DNA of 64,000 nt, taken from NCBI RefSeq assembly GCF_032854445.1, contig NC_088297.1:14993335-15057334 (forward strand). The letters are read 5' to 3'. The translations under genes and the position numbers were made by a program. Below, in pieces: positions 33,577 to 45,500 of this stretch. The notes under the pieces are model-generated. The model was given only the letters and a program-made list of their open reading frames with translations, had not been told where the DNA came from and searched no databases. This stretch comes from Liolophura sinensis (lineage: Eukaryota; Mollusca; Polyplacophora; Chitonida; Chitonidae). Positions within the stretch are counted from its first letter, which is position 1, and every line of letters starts with the position of its first letter.

Positions 33577-36500
33577 CTGCAACAAAAGAGCAAGTGTGTG
33601 CTTAACTGATATAAAATATAATAAACAGTGATTTTTGGGTATCATTTTCAACAGTCATGTGGAGATTATTGAAAATTCACTCTGGAGATAGACTTGATCT
33701 CGTGAATTAGTGGTGTCTCTAGCTCCATTGGTCTAAAACACCAAGGCCTAAAACGTATAGAACCATAAATGTATTGTGGTAAAGCAAAAAAGAATTCGTA
33801 TGCAACTGACACGGATTGTGTCTCAACAGAGTTGCAGAATTCGATGTTTTAAGACCATTATACATGTACGCCGTTGGGAAAATGAATTTAAACTAGAACT
33901 GCAAAGCAGTTTCGGCCGGAATTCATGTCGTTTGATGTTGTACCCAATCAAATAGAAGACAACATAGCTACATGTAATCGCACAACCGGAAATAATGGAC
34001 AGTGCAGCAGAAAGCATTACGTCAAATACCATAAACCTAGTCCAGTTGTCATTTAACTTAATGTTAAAGCAATAGGATTAACATCTATTTCTAAAAAAAA
34101 AGGTGTTGTCATTTAAACGGTTCTAACGAGAAAACTATTGATCTCAAATCCGGGAGCATGTCTTTGCCAACAATTGGTGCAAGTTTCACATTTGTAGCTC
34201 CCATAGTTCTCGAATCAAAGGTCATTGAAACTATGTAATTAAACTTTAATTTTTTGTCTATATCTCAAAAATTTACAAAGATACGCAAATAATAAGAGCA
34301 GGTTCGGAATCAACGACTCGAAATACACCAGAATACTAGAAAAAATTGAAATTTCAAAACTAGCTGTGACGTCACAACTTCGACTATTGGCAAACTTTCA
34401 CAGTTTTTACAGGAAGTAAACGATTTCTTCAAACTTATTGTAACTCTCAACGGCCTATCTGCATATCAAATTTCAAACCAATGCGTTCAATGGTTCCGGA
34501 GAAGATGTTTAAACGATTTGCTACAAAATCCAGTATGGCTACCAAACCACGTGACATGGAAAAAAACACAAAAGAATGACTGCTAACTTCAGGTATATGG
34601 CAATTTTTCTGCAAAGTTTCAAGTCCACCTGTCAAACGTTCTAAGCAGTAGCGCAATCACAAAATCGTGGAATAATAACAATGATCCGAACGAAAACAAT
34701 AGTTGTCCCGCAGGACAACCTGCGCGGATTCCTAAAAAATTTATTTATTTATTTGATGGGTGTTTTACGCCGTACTCAAGAATATTTCACTCATACGACG
34801 ACGGCCAGCATTTTGGTGGGAGGAAAGCGGGCATAGCCCGGGGTACCCACGACCATCCGCAGGTTGCTGCAAGACCTTCCACTTACGGCCGGAGAGGAAG
34901 CCAGCATGAGCTGGACTTGAACTCACAGCGACCGCATTGGTGAGAGGCTCCTGGGTCATTATGCTGCACTAGCGCGCTAACCGACTGAGGCCACGGAGCC
35001 CCCCCCCCCCCCCCCCCCACCAAATGGATATGTTTTCCACGTCTGATGTATTTCGTCTGATATATATTTCATTTCAGTGTTCCATTTGCCTTTAAAAGAG
35101 TAAGAACGTTTTGGTTGAAAGTTTAGACGGGAGACAAAAAAGCCATTGAAGCAAGGTTGGGCCAAGACAAGTACATGTAGGCTGCACTAGCTGTTTATTT
35201 TTTTAAACACCACTCCCACATCAAAGGGTTTGGTGGTAAAATACAGGGCTACTATGGCAGGAATAAAGCCACATCTAAAATACAAGCCATACATGTTATG
35301 CAAGGATTAAACACTATGCAAGTTGGGCATATTATGCACTGCGTGAAGCAAGGCTAAACGTAGATGAATTATGCAAAGGCTATGATTCAAGGCATAATAC
35401 CAGGGCTGTTATGCCAGGCATAAAGTTAAAAATATTTAACACTGTAATCAATGGCCTGATATCATATGATCAGATTCACTCTTAAAATTGAATTTTAACG
35501 CTGTGAAAATCACGATGAGTGACTCCGCTTATAAGAGTTATCTGACTACCTTTATATAGTGTTAATGTTTGAACACTCTCCAAAGTGTTCACATTCCAAC
35601 TCCGTTAAGAGTGGGTTAATCAACACCTTAAACCAGCACTTGATGCAGTTTTGATGGAGTTGGAATACGAACACTTAATAAACTGGTCACATACGTGTAT
35701 CTGTTATACGTGCAGTCACTTCTCGTGATCTATACAGTGTTGTTAAATTTAACACTCGATGTTACATATATATACTATAGAATATCCACATACGAAAAAT
35801 GAAAAAGCTACAATAAAAACGTGAAAAAGGGTACAACAAAAGCGTGAAAAGATTACACCGAAAACGTGAAAAAGTTACAACAAAACGTTAAAAAAGCATT
35901 CGTTTGCATGTTTGACACATGTATTAAACTATGCTGAGTTACTTTACTCTCTAGATCGTTGGTCAGCACTGAGTCTGAACTGCGCACTACTGTCAGCCCA
36001 TGGTCTAATCCTTAGCCGCTAAACAAACCCCTCCCTCCCATCCTAACACTATGTCGTGGAAAAATCATGACCCACATTCGCGCTTCACATTCACACACCA
36101 CACGTTTTACGCCGTCTTCCTCTAACGCCATTCACATGTTTACACAGCCATAATTACGTCAACTCTTCTTCAAAATAGACATAATATCTGTGTGTCTAGC
36201 TATGGAGTCACACAGAATGCAAAGACCCGCTCCTCTGTACCGTCCTATCTGTTCGACAGCTTATACGACTATACTGCTATCTGATAATGCCAGAAAATCA
36301 CACAAATTTGACATTGAGAGTACAGATAAAGCGATCATCAAATGTCATCATTAACCAAAAATTTGGCTAATTTGGGTGCAGCTGTGTGAATGACAGCTCT
36401 TTTATTACAATAGAACCCGGTTCACCATCATTTCTCACAGCTTTTGCGCTCTCAATGTAAATAATTCATTATAATTTTGGCTCCTATTTCGCATTTCGTG

Positions 36501-39500
36501 GGATATTATATACATTATCTATTTTTTTAACAAAACGACACTTTTTTGCAATCACTTCCATCTTTTAGATGGCTCGTTTTATAGGCCTGCAACCTGGGGC
36601 AGTCTTTATTACAGTTTGATGATTAAGTGAACCTTTTTCAAAACGGCTGCTTTTGCAATCACCCGCTTTCTTTGTATGTTTCATTCTCTATGGGTTTCAG
36701 TGAAACTTTAGTATATATTATTCATACTGACACTAGTTTTTTTAAAGACCGAGTTTTGCAATAACTTTAACTTGTCAAACAAAAACTACAGTATTGCAAC
36801 AATATTTTTCCATAAGCATGTTAAGTGGCGAATCTTGAATTTCTTCCTTTCTTTCCAATACTTGACTCTCTTTCTTTTTATTGATGTCATGCTACGGCTA
36901 CTGTGTCGTTAGTGTAGAAAAAAACACAGACGATTGAGGAGAACAACACCGATGTAATTCTGAATAGCGTCAGTATAAAAATCACATCAAGCAAGAAGTG
37001 AAATATAAAAATAAGATGAAACATACCTTCGTTCTTTGCTTCTTTTTCTGAAATTAAAAGAGGACGATACTGTCAATACAGATTTCTCTTATAAAGATGA
37101 AGACCAACAGAATAGAGGACTTTTGACATCGTTAAATTTTCAGACAATCCCATAAAATCAGATGACGTCATTAATTTTTAAGGTATTTTTTTCAAGCCTA
37201 TATTTCAGTTTTGTGACCGTGGTTAAGATCACCAGAGTGAGTAACCACCGCCCTCTTTCGTGTAACTGGCAAAATTCCTCATTTAAGCCAGAGCCTGACA
37301 TTTTAGCTTAATCATTATTACACAGTGGCAGCTCATCGGATGTGTGTACAATTGCAACAGCTGACTAAAACATTATTAAGAGAAAAAAATTGTCAGCGTC
37401 ATCTACGCTTATTTTCAATATATTATACGCACTGACTGTACTTTCGGGATGCGTTTATCTATTTACGCGTAGTGAACAATATTTCATCTATGTGACGTTG
37501 GATAGCATTAAGGTGGGACGAAACCGAGCAGAGCAGACCTTCCCATCTACGACTGGCTACGTCTTAGCATAATGTTAACTTGTTGTGACCAACGGACGTT
37601 AAAGATTTTGAGATGTTTTATTGTTACTTCTTTTTTACCTTCTTGCATGTCCATGAATGTCTCTTTCAGCATCTCCATCATCTTTTTCTTCATCATCAAC
37701 TCCTTCATCATCATCCCACACTTGCTGTCAGGTCCCTTCTTCAATTCTTCCTCTGAAAAAACCATTGTTATCGAAAAATAATTAACTTGGAAGAAGGTAT
37801 AAAATAAAAAAGTTTCTGAAAAAGCCATTGATATCGAAAAATAATTAACGTGGACGAAGGTATAAAATGAAAAAAGTTTCTGAAAAGCCACTGATATCGA
37901 AAAATAATTAACGTGGAAGAAGGTATAAAATGAAAAAAGTTTCATTAGAAAGACCATTAAAACTGTATCTGAAAATACCTTCACTCAGTTTTCTCACCGA
38001 TTCGCTTTTCTTAGCAATGTAATAGGTATTTAACATCATATACACATTTTCACAAAAATTTTAATTTTCAGACTGAACAACAGGTGCTATGTCTTAAAAA
38101 GTTCTTGCAACTTCAATGGCGACACGCACGGTCACTATGGCCTATGAAGACTAACATGCAACCTTTCACTGTATTTATTAACGCAGTGAATATATGCATC
38201 TGAAGAAATAAGTAAAAGTGATTTTGGATACAATTTTCAATGGTCTTTCCCATGATACTCGCATAATGTTAACTTGTCTTTGCCTTTCAATATCAGAACG
38301 CTCTTGATTAATATGAAAGGACCCTAACTTTCCGAATAGAAGGACATACATTTTCATACTTTTATTTTCTAATTTTATTTTTTGTGCGTGTGTGTTGGGG
38401 GGAGGGAGGGGAGGAAGAGGTGGAGGAGGGGGGAGGGAGAATATTAGCGGCGTTTTATTAACATGTCACACCTTCTCCGAAGTTTTCAAGAGTAGATTAT
38501 GGTAACAACAGACGTTGGGAAAACCATCAGTAGATTGTCCATCAGAATTGCCGACATTCGTCTTCGTTATTCCTACTAACCTGAACACATCTTCTCCAAT
38601 GCCATTTTCTTCTTCATGATATCGTGCACCATATCGAGTTTGTCTAAACGAAAATTCAAGAACAACAGAGCATTAGGTTCAGTTCTGGAAATGACATACA
38701 GAAATTTTATTTGGGACGGTCACCTTCCCGCCATTTACGTTAAGGGGTTTTCTTACACAGCTCAGACCTTGGGATACAAAATTCCCAGTACCAGTACTCT
38801 TATTACGATTTCGAAAAACGGCATTGTTTTCAAATTTTTCCGAAAATGTTCCGACCTTTCTGGGTGGAACTGTTACCGGTATACTATAAAATTATTCAGG
38901 ATTTCAAACAGCAAATGTTAAATACCTTTTGCGAATAATTAATGTTACTATATTAGGATGTACCTTTCATCGCCATATGCTTCGTGAGGAAGGCCTAAAA
39001 GCGTGGACTAAGAAAGCCATTTCTGTAAATAACAAACGCAAAGCACAGATTTATTTGGATCATAAACATTTATGTAAATTATTTATTAAATANNNNNNNN
39101 NNNNNNNNNNNNNNNNNNNNNNNNNNNNNNNNNNNNNNNNNNNNNNNNNNNNNNNNNNNNNNNNNNNNNNNNNNNNNNNNNNNNNNNNNNNNNNNNNNNN
39201 NNNNNNNNNNNNNNNNNNNNNNNNNNNNNNNNNNNNNNNNNNNNNNNNNNNNNNNNNNNNNNNNNNNNNNNNNNNNNNNNNNNNNNNNNNNNACAACCAC
39301 TGTGTAGAAAGTAAACAGACTGGTTGCCCCAGTATCATTATATATGACTGGCAGAGGTACCATGCTGGTTTCTGCCGCATGATACTGCAGTTTGAACATC
39401 CCTTTGACGGCATCTCCATGTGAAAGAAAAATTGTTAAGTAGTACTTAAACACCCATGCACGCAAAAAAAAACAAAAAAACATTTTAAATACGAACCAGA

Positions 39501-42500
39501 GTATAGTCAGCCATGCGAGCATTTAATTTGGCCTGTAAGGGGCCTTTTTTCTTTAGAACTTACTTTTCTCTTTCTTTTCTGTTCGGACATTTCTCCGTCA
39601 CCTTCCCCCCATTTCTTCCTCATTTCCTCCATCATTTTCCCCCACATATCCTTGTCACCATCCATCTTTTTCTCTTTCATTATCTTCATTTTGATTTCTT
39701 CCATCATCATTTCCCATTTGTCTTTCTCTCCTCCTTTGGACATTTTATCCCAAAACTCTTTCATCATTTTCTTCTTAAACTCTTCCATCATCATCTTCAT
39801 TTTGTCCCCTTCTCCATCTTTTTTCTCATCTTTGCCCCAGTTTTTCCAGCTTTCCCATTTTGCATCCCAGTCTTTTTCACCTTCCTTGTCCATCATATCG
39901 CCGCCTTTCTTCATCTTTTCCATCATTTCTTTCATCATCTTCATTTTCATCATCATCTCCATCATCATTTTCATTTTGTCCCTTCTCCATCCTTCTTCTC
40001 ATCTTTGCCCCAGTTTTTCCAGCTTTCCCATTTTGCATCCCAGTCTTTTTCGCCTTCCTTGTCCATCATATCGCCACCTTTCTTCATCTTTTCCATCATT
40101 TCTTTCATCATCTTCATTTTCATCATCATCTCCATCATCATCTTCATTTTGTCCCCTTCTCCATCTTTTTTCTCATCTTTGCCCCAGTTTTTCCAGCTTT
40201 CCCATTTTGCATCCCAGTCTTTTTCGCCTTCCTTGTCCATCATGTCGCCGCCTTTCTTCATCTTTTCCATCATTTCTTTCATCATCTTCATTTTCATGAT
40301 CATCTTCATTTTGTCCCCTTCCCCATCTTTTTTCTCATCTTTGCCCCAGTTTTTCCAGCTTTCCCATTTTGCATCCCAGTCTTTTTCACCTTCCTTGTCC
40401 ATCATGTCGCCGCCTTTCTTCATCTTTTCCATCATTTCTTTCATCATCTTCATTTTCATCATCATCTCCATCATCATTTTCATTTTGTCCCCTTCTCCAT
40501 CCTTCTTCTCATCTTTGCCCCAGTTTTTCCAGCTTTCCCATTTTGCATCCCAGTCTTTTTCACCTTCCTTGTCCATCATATCGCCGCCTTTCTTCATCTT
40601 TTCCATCATTTCTTTCATCATCTTCATTTTCATCATCATCTCCATCATCATCTTCATTTTGTCCCCTTCTCCATCCTTCTTCTCATCTTTGCCCCAGTTT
40701 TTCCAGCTTTCCCATTTTGCATCCCAGTCTTTTTCGCCTTCCTTGTTCATCATATCGCCGCTTTCTTCATCTTTTCCATCATTTCTTTCATCATCTTCAT
40801 TTTCATCATTATCTCCATCATCATCTTCATTTTGTCCCCTTCCCCATCTTTTTTCTCATCTTTGCCCCAGTTTTTCCAGGTGTTCCATTTGGATTCCCAG
40901 TCTTTATCTCCACCCTTTTCACCTCCTTTCATTTTATCCCAAAATTCTTTCATCATTTTCGCTTTCATCTCCTCCATCATTTTCTTCAGTTTGTCTTCCT
41001 CTTCGCCCTTCTTTACTTCTTTTCCCCAGTTTTTCCAGCTGTCCCATTTGGATTCCCAGTCTTTATCTCCACCCTTTTCACCTCCCTTCATTTTATCCCA
41101 AAATTCTTTCATCATTTTCGTTTTCAACTCTTCCATCATTTTTTTCACTTTGTCGTCATCTTCACCCTTTCCCCAGTCGTCTTTTTCATCTTTCTTTTCC
41201 TCCCATTTGCTCCACATTTCTTTCATCATTTTGTCCCATTCAGCTTTTTCATCTTCCTTGTCTTTCATCTCTCCTTTGCCACCCCAGCTTCTCCATTTTT
41301 CCCAGTCCTTCTCAGCTTCTTTCTTAGCCTGGTACTTTTCCCAGTGCTCTTTCATAAACATCTTTGCTGCTTTCAGACACTTGCATCCTTCTTCCATGTT
41401 CATATCGCCTTCATCGTCCATCTTGTCGTCGCCTTCCATCATCTTCTTTTTCATCATCATCATGTATTTCGTCACCACTTGAATACAGTGAGGGCCCTTC
41501 ATGTCTTCATCGGGCTTCATCACATCGCCTTCCTTTGCTTCTTTCATCTTGTCCATTTTATCCATGGCTGTAAGATAACAAATACAAATGAAACTACAAA
41601 TATGAACGATAATTACCAAAAATTTCTCTCCACAATATGTTTACCTCAGCAAAATTATTTCGTAATCTAATTGGGGACCAAACCACAAATGGGAAAGATA
41701 AATAGCAGATGTATCTTTTCAAACTGATTATAAACTAACAAAATTCATTGAAGATCCAATTGTTGACATTTTCAACATCGTCACAGAAAGGGGCCTTTTC
41801 TGAGAGAATAGAAGGTGCAATGTCTTTTTCTGTGTAATAAGGAATAGCATTTGAAGTTCAAGCAACAAGAAAATCATACCATCCATAAGGAATTTCTTGA
41901 TCAGCATTTCCATGTCTTCTTTCTTCATGTCATCTACAAACAGATACAACAGAGATAACACTTTGGTTTCGTTTGGCCATTATAGATGCCGTCAGCAGTG
42001 TTGTATGCATGTATCGCTACTAGCTGTGCGGTGTCGTGGCTAGGGGTGAGTGACATGGCTAGGCTGCGGTAACATGACTGCCGGTGTGATGACATGGCTA
42101 CCGGTGTAATGTTATGGCTACCGGTGAGGTGACGTCACCAGCTCTGGTAACAAACTAATCAAAAAACTGATATAAAAGTAATCTGATAAAACCCCTGTCA
42201 GTTAATAAAGTAACTGAGAAACTTGCACTGAGCAGTTCAATACACCTTAAATGAATTTAGTTTTATGCAATTTCTGATGAAAAAAGCAAAAATATGTCAG
42301 GCTGTTTTCACTTACCCATCATGCTCTTCATGTCGTCTTTACCTCCCATGTCTTTCATTTTTCCATACTCCTGCATAGCCCCGCCCATTTCGCCGCCCTT
42401 TTTCTCGTCTCCCCATTTCTTCATCTCCTTGGAGACTAGTTAAACAAAGGATCAAGGAACATTAGCGTTTGAATAACCATAAATGGTTTAAAACGCTGAG

Positions 42501-45500
42501 AGCTGGCCAACCAAAGTTTCGCGAGAAGTATGTTGGTAAAATGAATTTTTTTTTGGTGTCACATGACAATCTCGTGTTTAGATAAATGTCTTTTCTGTTT
42601 TATAGTCTTTTTGTTGAAAATTTTAATGTTTGATAAAAAGGAAGCTCAGGTTTAGCCTTTTAGAAAAGGAAGTGAAGACAAGTGGAAGACATCATGATCA
42701 GAAACATCAATGAAAACGGTATCTAAAATATTTATTAGTACACATTACATAAATGAAGCAAATGTCCTTTGATGTCATTCACGTCAAAGAACATAAATAT
42801 GGTTTATAAAACCCACTCAAAATTTAAATATTAAAATGTATGTAATTAATATAAAAAATCAGCAAATGTTGTTCATATAGGTATTAGCACGCATTACATA
42901 AAGGAAACAAAAGTCATTTTGATGTCATACACGCCAAAGAACAAAAACATGGTTCATAAAACCCACACAAAATTCAAATATTAAAATGTATTTAATTAAA
43001 TTATAAACAAACAAACAAACAAACAGTGAAAGTACTTTTAAATACCGGTATAGTTTTCAGCAACGCGCCTGATAAAGACGACTACTTAGTTGTTTTCTTA
43101 TCCCTAAGCCACTGATAAAGAGTCAGGCTTGTATTTGTCATCAATGAAACATACTCACAGTGCTCTCCCAGCTCTGGACACATGTTCTTCATTTTCTCCA
43201 TGATCATCTTCTTCTGGAATTCCATCACACATTCGTCCAATTCCTTCTTCAAAGCTTTCCAGGCGTCGAATTTTGGCAGACATTCTCCGAGCATGCGGCC
43301 TGAAGTGAAATCAGTAGTTTTGCCGTGCATTGGGAATGAGGTTTAATGATTCAATGTTCAATGCAATGATATTCCTGAAAAACTGACAACGGTAGCCCAA
43401 CGGAATGTACAGCAGATGTACGATCAAATCTAGCTTGTTATACAAATTTATGCACTACTATTTTGATTAATACTAACGTTTCCTGGCAGGACACGTGAAG
43501 CCAAATGCTAAACCATGATAAAAAATCTGAATTCTAGGCTAATAAAACATTGTACTATCATTAATGTTGAAGCCCTATAGGGCCTGTCTTACAAAAGTGT
43601 CAAAAAGCTATACCTCAAGTGCAGATACCATACTGACTTAACGCCACATGCTTCTGTGGACCTTATGTCACAGGCGTATTATGCGTCTACTTCTTCAGGC
43701 CGGCCCTGTGTACGCTGATTACATCAAGATGTAATTGTACGCATTCAAAATACACTAACTCACACCTTACCCGTGAGCTTCCTGGAAATTAAGTCAGTTT
43801 TGTCCCAGACTTTGCTCGGCCATTATTCCTCGATAATTGTATTGTCCCCATCTTATAAAACAATTTCTCAGACAGTGGATATTTAAAGATAAAAAGTTAC
43901 GTGTTTATTGTTTCATAGTCGCCCAGTTTTCCTCACCCTCATGGTTGAACTTAGCCAGTTCTCGGCACCCCTCTTCTGGCTTCAGCATTTCCTCTTTGAC
44001 CCAGTGGGTGATGGAGACGGGATCGGCCTTGACCTGGAAGGGCAGAGCGCCCACCAGCTTCAGGCCCTTGTCTTTCACCAGGCGACGGATATCCCAGTTA
44101 CACCTGTAATTATTGATTGATTGACTGATTGAATGACATTGAATTGAATAATATTTTATTGATTGTTCACACCTTTATTCGTTTGATTGTTTTTAACGCT
44201 GTTCTCAAGGCTTTCTCTCTTATACGATGGCTGGTCAGTTTTATGAGTGGACAAAACCGGGATGCCCGGGGTAAATTAGCAGATGATTGTATAGAACTTC
44301 ACTGATGCTTAAAGAGTTCACAAGAATAGACGAAAGGTGAGGAGAAGAAGGGATGAGGATAAAAGACATGAAAGGTGAAAAGAAAGCCGTCGAAGATACA
44401 ACAATGCGAAACATTTTATTTTAGCACCAAATTCAATAAGCCTTCTCCGCCATAACCTGAAAAGTACTGTTTTCGGAAAACAAGAAGATAGGAGAAAAAA
44501 ATGAACTTAACAAAGCTTAAGAAAGTTACCCCTGAGTCTGAGATTAAAGATACCGAGGTAGTGCACTGACCTGAATTGATAATGACAGGGCGTATCCTTG
44601 GCATACTCGCTGGGGTCTATCTCAATGTGCTTAGATTGCTTGTAGAGAAGGAAAGTGGCCTGCGCCACCCCGCGGGGCGCTAACACGGGGAAGTAAGGCA
44701 CACTGCAGTCCCCGGAGCTGAGGTCAGTGTTCTTGATGTTGGACACAACCCAGTTGGCGAAAGGCTCTTCTCTGGAGTTTGTGTCGGTGATGGTCTGGTC
44801 AACCAACAACAGGGTGAACCAATGATCTTTCTTCTCGGCTAGAAGAGGCAACCAATCAAAATTGATTATTCAATGTTTAGCTAGAGTGGATCAGACAGCC
44901 AGTCAAAACCAGACTATGACATTTGTCTAGGAGGAACGACCATATAAAATCACTTATTCACCTTTAAAATTCACTTTCTGTTTGGTTTGAATAAACACTA
45001 CGTCGATAAGAAGTAATTTTCAGAATGGCTGTACAAAACAGCTTATCAAACTCACGTTATCTAATTTGACGGCTAAGCAAACTCAGTTACTTAAGCTTAA
45101 AATTAACTTTGTATTTGCTGGAAGGTTCTATATCGTGGGTAAGTAGTTCCGATTTAGAGGAAACATATTACATACTGATGATGGATGAGTCACAAAATGA
45201 ATAAATGACGTCACGACATCACGTACAAATCTAGTATAGCACCTTAATACATGAATATATCAACTTTATCAACGCTGAGTAAAATAACGGCTTGGTATAT
45301 TAACAGATTAAAACTCCTGACCTGATTTGTTACTGGGCTTGTCGGATTCTCCCATTTTGTCGCCACCCATTTTATCGCCATCCATTTTGTCGCCGCCCAT
45401 TTTGTCACCTTCCATTTTGTCGCCGCCCATTTTGTCACCGTCCATTTTGTCTCCACCCATTTTATCGCCTTCCATGTTACCACCCTCAGTATTGGTCTGT

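Noticed and set aside
39060..39522. Frames translated through the N gap
   Set aside because: They contain dozens of undefined residues and exist only because N cannot create a stop.
39513..41670. Long plus-strand frames (up to 604 codons, Ser/Phe/His/Ile-rich) over the gene B repeat exon
   Set aside because: Antisense shadows. The coding strand uses ATG, AAG, GAA and GAC almost only, which cannot produce stops on the other strand. The minus strand has the splice sites and the paralogue match.
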